Shown: positions 42,293 through 50,944 of the stretch, piece by piece
Numbering within the stretch: the stretch's first letter is position 1
Layout of the letters: the number at the start of each line of letters is the position of its first letter
DNA from: Methylomarinovum caldicuralii
GTDB lineage: Bacteria > Pseudomonadota > Gammaproteobacteria > Methylococcales > Methylothermaceae
Assembly (NCBI RefSeq): GCF_033126985.1
Contig: NZ_AP024714.1
Coordinates: 1,116,001 to 1,180,000, forward strand
Direction of reading: 5' to 3'
Length of the DNA stretch: 64,000 bases
The notes under the pieces: generated by a model
Databases searched by the model: none
What the model saw: only the letters and a program-made list of their open reading frames with translations
What the model was told of the DNA's origin: nothing
Translations under genes and position numbers: made by a program

Positions 42293-42976
42293 TCAATCTC
42301 TTTGGGATGCGGCCGGCCCGCCATCGTCGAGATGGCGGGCCGTTTTCTTGAGTTCGTTCCAGATGCGTTCGACGTGTGAAGGATCCGCCTGCGCCAGCGC
42401 GGCTTCCAGTTCCCCGGCGAGCCGGTGGAGTTCGGCAAAGCCGCAAAAGCCGGCGCCGCCCCGCAGCTGGTGAACACGGGGCCGGGCTTCGTCCCATTGC
42501 TGACGGTACAAAAGATCCTCGATCTGATTCAGGGATGCAGGCAGTTCGGCGAGGAATTTCCGTTGCAGCGCTCGGGGGCGGGGGCAGTTGGGGATGTCTG
42601 CCTGCGGCAGCGGCAGGAAAGCCGCTACCGTTTTTCGCAGCCGTTCCGGGGTGATGGGCTTGACCAGCGAGCCGTCGAATCCCGCCGCTTTCAAGCGTTT
42701 TTCGGCATCCGGGTCCAGGTTGCCGGAGATGGCGATCACCGGAATCGTTCGATTGGGACCTTGGGTCCTGCGCAGCCGTTCCACCACCGTTTCCCCCCGT
42801 TGCGCCGACAGTTGCAGATCGACCAGCGCCAGTGCGAACGCCTGCGTCTGCATCCGGGTGCAGGCTGCCTCGGCGGTGGTCGCCACCTGGACTTCCAGGC
42901 CCCATTGTTGCAGCTGGGTCGTCAGAATCAGGCTGGTGATTTCATCGTCTTCGACGACGAGTACGGATGCGGGCAT
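42293..42976 (-). CDS. Orphan receiver-Hpt phosphorelay protein
   Basis: The 227-residue protein has an N-terminal receiver (about 3-121; acidic pocket VVEDD, phospho-acceptor Asp53 in LALVDLQ, Lys106 in LVKPI) joined to a C-terminal Hpt domain (about 135-215) with His169 in RVHQLRGGAGFCGF. It has no output or kinase domain, so it can only pass phosphate within a relay. The ATG at 42976 opens a normal receiver start, MPASVLVVEDDEITSL. It is convergent with fimV and divergent from the fliL operon. This arrangement occurs as the C-terminal half of hybrid kinases; here it stands alone. Partner kinase and output are not visible in the window. Confidence 0.88.
   Translation of the reverse strand: MPASVLVVEDDEITSLILTTQLQQWGLEVQVATTAEAACTRMQTQAFALALVDLQLSAQRGETVVERLRRTQGPNRTIPVIAISGNLDPDAEKRLKAAGFDGSLVKPITPERLRKTVAAFLPLPQADIPNCPRPRALQRKFLAELPASLNQIEDLLYRQQWDEARPRVHQLRGGAGFCGFAELHRLAGELEAALAQADPSHVERIWNELKKTARHLDDGGPAASQRD
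42315..42347 (+). terminator. Probable terminator after fimV
   Basis: A perfect 10-bp stem, ggcccgccat/atggcgggcc, with a seven-base loop is followed by gttttctt. It lies 36 bases after the fimV stop, inside the 3' coding end of the convergent receiver-Hpt gene, so the sequence serves both strands. Confidence 0.65.
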
Positions 42977-43170
42977 GGTCGTCAATTTTTGGACACGAAC
43001 GGCGCTATGAAATTGGGAAACGGGTGACGGGATTTTGTCATTTTCTCCCGCCGTCAACAAGGGCATAACGGTGGAGGGCTGCCCAACCGAGAACCGGTAA
43101 GCGCCCGGATTCGGCTATGCTCGTAGAGAGCTTGACGTCCATCGTCTGGGCGTGAAGGGGCTTCGGTAAA

Positions 43171-43189
43171 GTTGGCCCGTAATATGCTT
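43171..43189 (+). promoter_or_regulatory. Sigma-54 (-24/-12) promoter of the fliL operon
   Basis: TTGGCCCGTAATATGCTT has the invariant GG (43174-43175) and GC (43186-43187) separated by exactly ten bases, close to the consensus TGGCAC-N5-TTGCA. Predicted transcription starts near 43199, 17 bases before the fliL ATG. This fits polar flagellar systems in which a FleQ/FlrC-type activator and RpoN switch on this operon. No activator gene is in the window. Confidence 0.65.
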
Positions 43190-43215
43190 ATGAACTCTCC
43201 GAGGAGGTCATAACG

Positions 43216-43737
43216 ATGGCAGAAAACGACGATCTGGATCTGGGGGAGGAAAAGAAGTCCTCCAAAAAGTGGCTCATCATCGCCGCAGTGCTGGTGCTGC
43301 TGCTGGGCGGCGGTGGGGCGGCCCTGTTCTTCCTCGGGCTGCCGCCTTTCAGCGGCGGGACCAAAGCGGCAGACGATGAAACGGCCGCTGAGGAGGCGGA
43401 AAAGCCCGGCAAAAGCCCCAAGGAGGCCCACTTTTACGAATTCAAGCCGTTCATCGTCAATTTTCCCCCGGGGGGCGGGGCCCGCTATCTGCAGGTCGGT
43501 TTCAGCGCGCTGGCCTTCGACGAGGATTCCATTGAGGCGATCCAAAAGCATGCCCCGATGATGCGCAACAATCTGCTGTTATTGCTGGGACGCTACAAGC
43601 CCGAGGATCTCAACAGCGCCCAGGGCAAGGAGGCGCTGCGTCAGGGGATCACCGAGGAAATCCAGAAGGTACTCGATCTGCAGAGCGACGGCGGCAAGGT
43701 CGAGGGCGTCTTCTTCACCCAATTCGTGATGCAGTAA
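43216..43737 (+). CDS. fliL: Flagellar basal-body protein FliL
   Basis: FliL forms a ring around the stators at the basal body and supports torque. The 173-residue protein has an acidic cytoplasmic N-terminus (AENDDLDLGEEKKSSKK), one membrane helix (about 18-42, rich in Leu and Gly) and a periplasmic stomatin-like domain beginning FYEFKPFIVNFPPGG and ending GVFFTQFVMQ, the conserved family end. A GAGGAGG ribosome site precedes ATG 43216. It is first gene of the fliLMNOPQR-flhB operon, behind the sigma-54 promoter. Confidence 0.95.
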   Translation: MAENDDLDLGEEKKSSKKWLIIAAVLVLLLGGGGAALFFLGLPPFSGGTKAADDETAAEEAEKPGKSPKEAHFYEFKPFIVNFPPGGGARYLQVGFSALAFDEDSIEAIQKHAPMMRNNLLLLLGRYKPEDLNSAQGKEALRQGITEEIQKVLDLQSDGGKVEGVFFTQFVMQ

Positions 43738-43742
43738 GGGCC

Positions 43743-44783
43743 ATGTCACTGGACGATCTGCTTTCCCAGGACGAGATCGACGCCCTGCTTCACGGCGTCG
43801 ACGAAGGCGAGGTCAAGACCGAGGACGAAGAGGGCAATTTCTCCCCCGAGGGCGTGCGTTCTTACGACTTCACCAGTCAGGACCGCATCGTCCGCGGGCG
43901 GATGCCGACCCTGGAGATGGTGAGCGAACGCTTCGCCCGCTATTTCCGCATCAGTCTTTTCAACCTGTTGCGCCGCACCGCCGAGGTCACCTTCACCGGC
44001 ATCCAGGTGTCGAAGTTCTCCGAATTCATCAACAGCCTGTTCGTTCCCACCAATCTCAACCTGATCCGCCTCAAGCCGTTGCGGGGCAGGGCCCTGATCG
44101 TCATGGAACCGACGCTGGTGTTCACCGCGGTGGACAACTATTTCGGCGGCACCGGCCAGTTCTACAACAAGATCGAGGGGCGCGAATTCACCCCCACGGA
44201 GATGCGGATCATCCAGATCCTGTTGGAAATGGCTTTCAAGGATCTCAAGGAAGCCTGGCGGCCGGTCATGGATGTGCAGTTCGAGTATCTCAACTCCGAG
44301 GTCAACCCTCAGTTCGCCAACATCGTCAGCCCGCCGGAAATCGTCGTCACCTCGACCATTCACATCGAACTGGAAGGCGGGGGCGGGGATTTTCACATCT
44401 GCCTGCCGTATTCGATGATCGAGCCGATCCGTGAACTGCTCGATTCCATCCAGAGCGAGCGCGGCGACATCGACGATCGCTGGCAACGGGCCATGCGTTA
44501 CGAGGTCATGGAAACCCAGGTGGAAGTCTACGGCATCCTGCTGGAAAAACAGCTGACGCTGGAGGACGTGCTGAACTTCGAACCGGGGGATGTGATCCCG
44601 GTGGAGATTCCCGAACAGGTGACCCTGTTTTCGGAGGACGTCCCGCTTTTCCATGGCCGGGTCGGGGTTTCCAACGGCAATTACGCGGTCAAGATTCAGG
44701 AGAAGGTGGAGCGGGGGCCCGATGTCACCCCGGTGACGCAGATTATCGATCAGATCGAAGCAGAGGAAGACGCCGATGAGTGA
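43743..44783 (+). CDS. fliM: Flagellar motor switch protein FliM
   Basis: FliM is the C-ring protein that binds phosphorylated CheY and sets rotation direction. The 346-residue protein begins with the CheY-binding peptide, LLSQDEIDALLHGVDEG (about 6-22), followed by the middle domain starting DRIVRGRMPTLEMVSERFAR and a C-terminal SpoA domain with VEIPEQVTLFSEDVPLFHGR. Length is slightly above E. coli FliM (334). The stop overlaps the fliN start by eight bases. Confidence 0.97.
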   Translation: MSLDDLLSQDEIDALLHGVDEGEVKTEDEEGNFSPEGVRSYDFTSQDRIVRGRMPTLEMVSERFARYFRISLFNLLRRTAEVTFTGIQVSKFSEFINSLFVPTNLNLIRLKPLRGRALIVMEPTLVFTAVDNYFGGTGQFYNKIEGREFTPTEMRIIQILLEMAFKDLKEAWRPVMDVQFEYLNSEVNPQFANIVSPPEIVVTSTIHIELEGGGGDFHICLPYSMIEPIRELLDSIQSERGDIDDRWQRAMRYEVMETQVEVYGILLEKQLTLEDVLNFEPGDVIPVEIPEQVTLFSEDVPLFHGRVGVSNGNYAVKIQEKVERGPDVTPVTQIIDQIEAEEDADE

Positions 44784-45264
44784 GGAAGAATTCGAATCCC
44801 AGGAAAATCCGCCTGAGGAAGAACAGAACCCGGAAGGCGGGAGCGAGGAATCCTTGGAGGATGTCTGGGGTGAGGCGCTGGCGGAGCAGGCCGAATCCGG
44901 CCAGGCGGAAGAGGCGCCGGAGATCACCCGGGCCGACTATGAAACGCTGGAGCAGGAGGGGGACCAGAGGCAGGCGCTGCAGACCCGGGAGGAGGGCGAG
45001 GACAATGTCAACCTCGACGTGATTCTCGACATTCCGGTGACCATTTCCATGGAGATCGGCCGCACCCGCCTGAGCATCCGCAACCTGCTCCAGCTCAACC
45101 AGGGTTCAGTGGTGGAACTGGACCGCCTGGCGGGGGAGCCGATGGACGTGCTGGTCAACGGCACCTTGATCGCCCACGGCGAGGTGGTGGTGGTCAACGA
45201 CAAGTTCGGCATCCGCCTGACCGACGTCATCAGTCCGGCGGAACGGGTACGGCGGTTGCGCTGA
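44776..45264 (+). CDS. fliN: Flagellar motor switch protein FliN
   Basis: FliN forms the lower rim of the C-ring and docks the export ATPase complex. The 162-residue protein has an acidic, low-complexity N-terminus (about 1-75, many Glu) and a C-terminal SpoA domain: [40 protein letters not shown] and [20 protein letters not shown]. The N-terminal extension makes it longer than E. coli FliN (137). It overlaps fliM upstream, and fliO begins at its last base. Confidence 0.97.
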   Translation: MSEEEFESQENPPEEEQNPEGGSEESLEDVWGEALAEQAESGQAEEAPEITRADYETLEQEGDQRQALQTREEGEDNVNLDVILDIPVTISMEIGRTRLSIRNLLQLNQGSVVELDRLAGEPMDVLVNGTLIAHGEVVVVNDKFGIRLTDVISPAERVRRLR

Positions 45265-45665
45265 TGCGGAGTCTGGGGCCGATCGCCATGATGACGGTTT
45301 CTCCCGCGCTCGCCGCTGCCCCGGCCGGCGGGATGCCGCCCGTGGCGGCGGGGCAGTGGCTGGCCGGTCTGGTGGTGGTGGTGCTCCTGGTTTTCCTCGC
45401 TCTGTGGGGTCTGAAGCGCCTGACCCAGTGGCAGGCGCCGGCCGGCGGGAAAATCCGGCTGCTGGGGGGGATCGCCCTCGGCGGCCGGGAAAAACTGCTG
45501 GTGGTGGAGGTGGGGGAGACCCAGTTGGTGCTGGGGGTGGCCCCGGGAAGGGTGCAGACCCTGCACGTTCTGGAAGGGGAACGCCGTCTCCATGCCGGGG
45601 AACCGGCCACGCCCCCTTTCGCCAGACAGCTGCAACAGGTTCTGAACAAGCGACAGACGTCATGA
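45264..45665 (+). CDS. fliO: Flagellar biosynthesis protein FliO
   Basis: FliO is a small bitopic membrane chaperone that helps assemble the FliP ring of the export gate. The 133-residue protein has an N-terminal signal-like segment (about 5-18, APAGG), one membrane helix ([20 protein letters not shown], about 31-50) and a cytoplasmic beta-rich domain, [20 protein letters not shown], typical of FliO. ATG 45264 shares its first base with the fliN stop, and fliP overlaps its end by four bases. Confidence 0.92.
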   Translation: MRSLGPIAMMTVSPALAAAPAGGMPPVAAGQWLAGLVVVVLLVFLALWGLKRLTQWQAPAGGKIRLLGGIALGGREKLLVVEVGETQLVLGVAPGRVQTLHVLEGERRLHAGEPATPPFARQLQQVLNKRQTS

Positions 45666-46402
45666 AAAGGTGGACGATCACGGGATTGCTGCTGCTCCTT
45701 CCCTGGGCGGCGTGGGCGGCGCCCGGGCTGGAGGCGGTGCAGGTGACCGCCGCGCCGGACGGCGGCACCCGCTACACCATCTCCATCCAGGTGCTGGCGC
45801 TGATGACCGCGCTGACGGTGCTGCCGGCGCTGCTGCTGTCCATGACCGCCTTCACCCGCATCATGGTGGTGCTGGCGATCCTGCGCCAGGCCCTGGGCAC
45901 CGGCCAGACCCCCAACAACCAGATCCTGCTGGGGGTGTCGCTGCTGCTGACCCTGTTCATCATGATGCCGGTGTTCGATAAGGCCTATAAGAGCGGGGTC
46001 GAGCCCTACCTGGAGGAGAAGATCGAGGCCGGCGTGGCCCTGCAGCGGGCGCTGGTGCCGCTGCGCAAGTTCATGCTGCGTCAGACCCGCGAGAGCGATC
46101 TGGCCCTGTTCGTGCGGCTGTCGGGGCGCGAGGACCTGGAATCGATGGACGACGTTCCCCTGACCCTGCTGCTGCCGGCGTTCATGACCTCGGAGCTGAA
46201 GACCGCGTTCCAGATCGGCTTCATGCTGTTCCTGCCGTTTCTGGTCATTGACCTGGTGGTGGCCAGCATTCTCATGTCCATGGGGATGATGATGCTGTCG
46301 CCGGTCATCATCTCGCTGCCGTTCAAGCTGATGCTGTTCGTGCTGGTGGACGGCTGGGCCCTGGTGATGGAAACCCTGGCGGCCAGTTTCTACACCGTCT
46401 AG
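45662..46402 (+). CDS. fliP: Flagellar export gate protein FliP
   Basis: FliP forms a pentamer in the core of the flagellar type III export gate. The 246-residue protein has a cleavable signal ([20 protein letters not shown]), then hydrophobic helices with [21 protein letters not shown] and [20 protein letters not shown], the Met-rich [13 protein letters not shown] region and [17 protein letters not shown] near the end, all hallmarks of FliP. ATG 45662 was chosen over in-frame upstream codons because it opens the signal peptide. fliQ follows by seven bases. Confidence 0.97.
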   Translation: MKRWTITGLLLLLPWAAWAAPGLEAVQVTAAPDGGTRYTISIQVLALMTALTVLPALLLSMTAFTRIMVVLAILRQALGTGQTPNNQILLGVSLLLTLFIMMPVFDKAYKSGVEPYLEEKIEAGVALQRALVPLRKFMLRQTRESDLALFVRLSGREDLESMDDVPLTLLLPAFMTSELKTAFQIGFMLFLPFLVIDLVVASILMSMGMMMLSPVIISLPFKLMLFVLVDGWALVMETLAASFYTV

Positions 46403-46409
46403 CGGGAAG

Positions 46410-46679
46410 ATGGACAGCAGCACCGTCATGACCCTGGCCCACGACATGCTGTGGGTCACCCTCAAGCTGGGGGCGCCGATCCTGCTGGCGGTGCTGGCGG
46501 TCGGTCTGGTGATCGCCATGTTCCAGGCGGCGACCCAGATCAACGAGATGACCCTCACTTTCGTGCCAAAGCTCATCGTCGTGGCGCTGGTGTTGGTGCT
46601 GGCCGGCCACTGGATGCTGCGCCTGCTGACCGACTACACCCGGGCGCTGTTCGAGAACATTCCGGCGTTGATCGGCTGA
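46410..46679 (+). CDS. fliQ: Flagellar export gate protein FliQ
   Basis: FliQ wraps the FliP/FliR core of the export gate. The 89-residue protein has two hydrophobic helices (about 17-40 and 52-76) with the family motif MFQAATQINEMTLTFVPKLI in the connecting turn. Length is exactly that of other FliQ proteins. It is followed not by fliR directly, as usual, but by a 170-base gap filled by palindromic element copy 3. Confidence 0.97.
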   Translation: MDSSTVMTLAHDMLWVTLKLGAPILLAVLAVGLVIAMFQAATQINEMTLTFVPKLIVVALVLVLAGHWMLRLLTDYTRALFENIPALIG

Positions 46680-46708
46680 CGATGGTGGATCGGCCGAGGG
46701 GCTATGAA

Positions 46709-46812
46709 GGTGCCGGGGAGCCGGGTCCGGGGGACGCGGTGAATCCATCCCTGGACGCTCGGTACTCGGCCGTCCGGGCCGAGTACGCCCCCGGACCCGC
46801 CTCACCGGCACC
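46709..46812 (+). repeat. Branched palindromic intergenic element, copy 3, inside the flagellar operon
   Basis: This 104-bp element lies between fliQ and fliR. Its long outer arms (46709-46734 and about 46787-46812) pair over about 26 bp with two mismatches. The core GGGACGCGGTGAATCC, ATCCCTGGACGCTCG ends in the hairpin CTCGGCC-gtccg-GGCCGAG. Compared with copy 1 the inner stem shows a paired change (C-G to T-A), so base pairing is conserved. The frame from ATG 46682 crosses the whole element without a stop (55 codons) and ends at 46849, on the first base of the fliR start. Confidence 0.85.
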
Positions 46813-46848
46813 CTGGCGGTGGTCCCGAAGGCAATCCCGGAGGCGGTG

Positions 46849-47622
46849 ATGGCGTTTACGGAAGCCCAACTGTTCGACTGGCTGGCCCGCTTCCTGTGGC
46901 CCCTGATCCGCATCGGCGCCCTGCTGGCGGCGATGCCGGTGTTCAACAGCCGTTCGGTGCCGATGCGGGTGCGGGTGATCTTGGCGGTGACCGTGACCGT
47001 CGCGGTGCTGCCGCTCCTGCCGCCGCCGCCCCGGGTGGAGCTGATCGGCCTGGAGGCCGTTCTGGTGGCGATCCGGGAAACCGTGATCGGCCTGGCCATC
47101 GGCTTCGTCCTCCAGGTGAGCTTCGCCGCCCTGGTGTTCGCCGGTCAGAACATCGCCTACAGCATGGGGCTGGGGTTCGCCGCCATGCTCGATCCCCAGC
47201 TCGGGGTCCAGGTGCCGATCATCTCCCAGGTCTATCTGCTGTTGGCGACCCTGCTGTTTCTGGGGCTCGACGGCCATCTGGTGATGATCGAGATGATCGC
47301 CGCCAGCTTCCAGGTTCTGCCGCCGGGGCTGGGGGCGGTAAGCCGCGACCAGTTGTGGCTGCTGGTGCGCTGGAGCGCCACCGTGTTCAGCGCTGGAGTG
47401 TTGCTGTCGCTGCCCATCGTCATCGCCCTGCTGTTTGTCAACATCGCCCTGGGGGTTGCCACCCGCGCCGCCCCCCAACTCAACATCTTCTCGGTGGGGT
47501 TCCCGATCACCCTGCTGTTGGGGCTGGGGCTGATCTGGCTGACCCTGCCGCAGGTCCTGGAGCGTTTCGCCGCCGGGCTGCCGGCCGCTTTCGAACTGGT
47601 CCGCAAACTGCTGGGAGTGTGA
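46849..47622 (+). CDS. fliR: Flagellar export gate protein FliR
   Basis: FliR caps the FliP/FliQ helical assembly of the export gate. The 257-residue protein starts MAFTEAQLFDWLARFLWPLI and has six hydrophobic helices, with GLAIGFVLQVSFAALVFAGQ and the family segment NIAYSMGLGFAAMLDPQLGV, typical of FliR. ATG 46849 has GGAGG five bases before it and overlaps the stop of the open frame that crosses the palindromic element. flhB begins one base after its stop. Confidence 0.96.
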   Translation: MAFTEAQLFDWLARFLWPLIRIGALLAAMPVFNSRSVPMRVRVILAVTVTVAVLPLLPPPPRVELIGLEAVLVAIRETVIGLAIGFVLQVSFAALVFAGQNIAYSMGLGFAAMLDPQLGVQVPIISQVYLLLATLLFLGLDGHLVMIEMIAASFQVLPPGLGAVSRDQLWLLVRWSATVFSAGVLLSLPIVIALLFVNIALGVATRAAPQLNIFSVGFPITLLLGLGLIWLTLPQVLERFAAGLPAAFELVRKLLGV

Positions 47623-47623
47623 C

Positions 47624-48766
47624 ATGGCGGAGGAGGACAGCGGCCAGGAACGCACAGAAGACCCTACCCCCAAACGCCTCGAGGACGCCCGCAGGAAAGG
47701 ACAGATTCCGCGCTCGCGGGAGCTCAACACCTTCGCGGTGGTGATGGCGGGGGTGGCCGGCTGCGGTCTGCTGGCCCAGTACATGGCGGCACGGTTGGAG
47801 CGGATCATGCGCGGCAACTTCCGTCTCGACCGGGCCGACGTCTTCGAGCCCCGCGCCCTGGCCGAACACAGCCTGGCGACCCTGTTCGACGGCCTGCTGC
47901 TGCTGGCCCCGTTTCTGGGGCTGATGACCGTGGTGGCGCTGCTCGCCCCCATCGCTCTGGGCGGCTGGGTGGTCAGCTGGGAGAGTCTGAGCCCCAAGCT
48001 GGACAAACTCAATCCTCTGGCCGGATTCAAGCGCATGTTTTCGGTCCGCGGCCTGGTGGAGCTGCTCAAGTCGCTGCTCAAGGTGGTGCTGCTGGCGGCG
48101 GTGGCGGCCCTGATTTTCCAGGTCTTCGGGGACGAGGTCCTGCGCCTTGCGGACGAAGATCTGCATCAGGCGCTGGCCCGCGGTCTGGATTTTCTCTGGC
48201 TCTCCAGCCTGCTGCTGGCGGCGGGGCTGGTGGTGCTGGTGGCCATCGATGTTCCCTATCAGCTCTGGGACCATCACCGCAAGCTGAAGATGACCCTGCA
48301 GGAAGTCAAGGACGAATTCAAGGAGTCGGAAGGCCGTCCCGAGGTGAAGTCGAAAATCCGTCAGCTGCAGCGCGAGCGGGCCCAGCAGCGGATGATGGAC
48401 GAGGTGCCCAAGGCGGACGTGGTGGTTACCAACCCGACCCACTTCGCCGTCGCCCTGCGTTACGACCAAAGCCAAGGCGGGGCGCCGACGGTGGTGGCCA
48501 AGGGGGTCGATCTGATCGCCGCCCAGATCCGCCGCAGGGCTACCGAGGCCGGGGTGCCGTTGGTGGCGGCGCCACCGTTGGCACGGGCTTTGTATTACAG
48601 CACAGAGCTGGAACAGGAAATTCCGGAAGGGCTGTATCTGGCGGTGGCCCACGTGTTGGCCTACGTCTATCAGCTCAAGGCCGCCAGGGGTCCGGGCGAG
48701 CGCCCCCCGCCGCCCAAGGACCTGCCGGTTCCGGACGAGTTCCTCCAGGGGGAGGCGGCCGACTGA
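47624..48766 (+). CDS. flhB: Flagellar export switch protein FlhB
   Basis: FlhB opens the export gate and switches substrates from rod/hook to filament after self-cleavage. The 380-residue protein has the N-terminal EDSGQERTEDPTPKRLEDAR, four hydrophobic helices (about 30-215) and the cytoplasmic domain with the autocleavage site NPTH in VVVTNPTHFAVALRYDQ (about 268). Compare the separate flhB-like gene at 62262, which lacks NPTH. Length matches E. coli (382). Confidence 0.97.
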   Translation: MAEEDSGQERTEDPTPKRLEDARRKGQIPRSRELNTFAVVMAGVAGCGLLAQYMAARLERIMRGNFRLDRADVFEPRALAEHSLATLFDGLLLLAPFLGLMTVVALLAPIALGGWVVSWESLSPKLDKLNPLAGFKRMFSVRGLVELLKSLLKVVLLAAVAALIFQVFGDEVLRLADEDLHQALARGLDFLWLSSLLLAAGLVVLVAIDVPYQLWDHHRKLKMTLQEVKDEFKESEGRPEVKSKIRQLQRERAQQRMMDEVPKADVVVTNPTHFAVALRYDQSQGGAPTVVAKGVDLIAAQIRRRATEAGVPLVAAPPLARALYYSTELEQEIPEGLYLAVAHVLAYVYQLKAARGPGERPPPPKDLPVPDEFLQGEAAD

Positions 48767-48824
48767 TCCCGTCCCTCCCGGTTCCAGCCCTGTTTACGGA
48801 GATTGAGCCCGGGAGACCGACACG

Positions 48825-50921
48825 ATGAATCGGACTGCGATCCTGTCCCGCCTGCGCCAGCTCGGCGGTGCCGGTCTGGGGGCGCCCCTGTTGGTGCTGC
48901 TGATCCTGATGCTGCTGGTGATACCGCTGCCGGCGTTCGTGCTGGACCTGTTCTTCACCTTCAACATCGCCCTGTCGCTCATTATCCTGCTGGTGGTGAT
49001 CTACACCGCCAAGCCGCTGGAGTTCGCCGTGTTTCCGACGGTGCTGCTGGTGGCGACGCTGATGCGCCTGGGGCTCAACGTCGCCTCCACCCGGATCGTG
49101 CTGCTGGAGGGTCACGAAAGCCCCGATGCCGCCGGCAAGGTGATCGAGGCTTTCGGTGCCTTTGTCATCGGCGGCAACTTCGCCGTCGGTCTGGTGGTGT
49201 TCGCCATTCTGGTGATCATCAACTTCGTGGTGGTTACCAAGGGGGCCGGCCGGGTGTCCGAGGTCAGCGCCCGTTTCACCCTGGACGCCATGCCCGGCAA
49301 GCAGATGGCCATCGACGCCGATCTCAACGCCGGCCTCATCGATGCCGACGAGGCCCGCGCCCGCCGCGAGGAGATCGCCCGCGAGGCGGATTTCTACGGC
49401 GCTATGGACGGGGCCAGCAAGTTCGTCCGCGGCGACGCCATCGCCGGCATCCTGATCCTCTTCATCAACGTCATCGGCGGGCTGGCCATCGGCATGGGGC
49501 AGCACGACATGCCCCTGGCGGAGGCCACCGAACGCTACGTGCTGCTGTCCATCGGTGACGGTCTGGTGGCCCAGATTCCCTCCCTGCTGCTGTCGGTGGC
49601 CTCGGCGATTCTGGTGACCCGGGTCGGCAGCGGCAGCGAGGACGTGGGGCAGCAGTTTAGCGCCCAGTTTCTCAATCATCCCCGGGCCCTGGCCATCAGC
49701 GCCGGGGTGATCCTGCTGCTCGGTCTGGTCCCCGGCATGCCGCACCTACCGTTTCTGCTGCTGGGGACCCTGCTCGGCGGCAGCGCCTGGTGGCTGATGC
49801 AGCGGGCCCGGCAGGCGGCGGTGGAGGCGGGGCCGGTGGCGGAAACGCCGGCGGCCGGTGGGGAGGCCGAGGTCAAGGAGCTGACCTGGGAGGACGTGAT
49901 GCCGGTGGACCGCATCGGCCTCCAGGTGGGGTACCGGCTGATCCCGCTCGTGGACAAGCAGCAGGGAGGGCAGCTCATGGGGCGGATCAAGGGAGTGCGC
50001 AAGAAGCTGTCCCAGGAGCTGGGCTTCCTGATCCCACCGGTGCACATTCGCGACAACCTGGATCTGCCGCCCAACGCCTATCGCCTGCAGATTCTCGGCG
50101 TCACGGTGGGCGAGGCCGAGATCCATCCCGACCGGGAAATGGCCATCAATCCGGGACAGGTGTTCGGTTCGGTCCAGGGCATCGAGGGCCAGGACCCGGC
50201 CTTCGGTCTCGATGCGGTGTGGATCGAGCCGGCCCAGAAGGACCACGCCCAGGCGCTTGGTTATACCGTGGTGGACCCGGAGACGGTGATCGCCACCCAT
50301 CTGAGCCAGGTGCTGCAGGATCACGCCTACGAGCTGTTCGGCCACGAGGAGGCCCAGCAGTGGCTCGACAATCTGGCCAAGGTCGCCCCCAAGCTGGCCG
50401 AGAGCCTGGTGCCCGACACCATTCCGCTGACCCTGCTGGTGAAGGTCTTGCAGAACCTGCTCAAGGAAAAGATTCCCATCCGCGACATGATCACCATCGC
50501 CGAAACTTTGGCGGAATACGGGCGCACCAGTCAGGATCCCGACGCTTTGACCGCCGCGGTGCGCGCCGCCCTCGGCCGCGCCATCGTCCAGCAGATCAAC
50601 GGCTTGGCCGAAGAACTGCCGGTCATCACCCTCGATCCCGAATTGGAACAGTTGTTGCAAAAGACTTTGCAGAGTGCCGGCGCCGAAGGCGCCGGTGTGG
50701 AACCGGGACTGGCGCAACGGATTCACCAGTTGCTCGAGGAACAGGCAAGGAAGCTGGAGACGGCCGGCAAGCCGGCGGTGCTGTTGGTGTCCTCGATGCT
50801 GCGGTCGTGGCTGGCGCGTTTCGTGCGCCACACCATTCCCGGCCTCCACGTCCTGTCCTACAACGAGGTGCCTGAAGATCAGCAGGTCAAGGTGGTCGGC
50901 GTCGTCGGCCAGCGGGCCTGA
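48825..50921 (+). CDS. flhA: Flagellar export gate protein FlhA
   Basis: FlhA is the large export-gate subunit, whose nonameric cytoplasmic ring receives substrate-chaperone complexes. The 698-residue protein has eight hydrophobic helices in its first half, the conserved FHIPEP loop motif MRLGLNVASTRIVLLEGHES, RFTLDAMPGKQMAIDADLNA and a cytoplasmic C-terminal domain from about residue 350. A 58-base gap after flhB holds no recognisable -24/-12 promoter, so it is probably transcribed with the operon. Confidence 0.97.
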   Translation: MNRTAILSRLRQLGGAGLGAPLLVLLILMLLVIPLPAFVLDLFFTFNIALSLIILLVVIYTAKPLEFAVFPTVLLVATLMRLGLNVASTRIVLLEGHESPDAAGKVIEAFGAFVIGGNFAVGLVVFAILVIINFVVVTKGAGRVSEVSARFTLDAMPGKQMAIDADLNAGLIDADEARARREEIAREADFYGAMDGASKFVRGDAIAGILILFINVIGGLAIGMGQHDMPLAEATERYVLLSIGDGLVAQIPSLLLSVASAILVTRVGSGSEDVGQQFSAQFLNHPRALAISAGVILLLGLVPGMPHLPFLLLGTLLGGSAWWLMQRARQAAVEAGPVAETPAAGGEAEVKELTWEDVMPVDRIGLQVGYRLIPLVDKQQGGQLMGRIKGVRKKLSQELGFLIPPVHIRDNLDLPPNAYRLQILGVTVGEAEIHPDREMAINPGQVFGSVQGIEGQDPAFGLDAVWIEPAQKDHAQALGYTVVDPETVIATHLSQVLQDHAYELFGHEEAQQWLDNLAKVAPKLAESLVPDTIPLTLLVKVLQNLLKEKIPIRDMITIAETLAEYGRTSQDPDALTAAVRAALGRAIVQQINGLAEELPVITLDPELEQLLQKTLQSAGAEGAGVEPGLAQRIHQLLEEQARKLETAGKPAVLLVSSMLRSWLARFVRHTIPGLHVLSYNEVPEDQQVKVVGVVGQRA

Positions 50922-50944
50922 GCCCAGAAGGGGGAGCATGAAGC

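Noticed and set aside
46682-46849. The 55-codon frame across the palindromic element as a real protein
   Set aside because: Its composition follows the repeat, there is no good ribosome site and no family resemblance; it is kept only as a possible coupling device.
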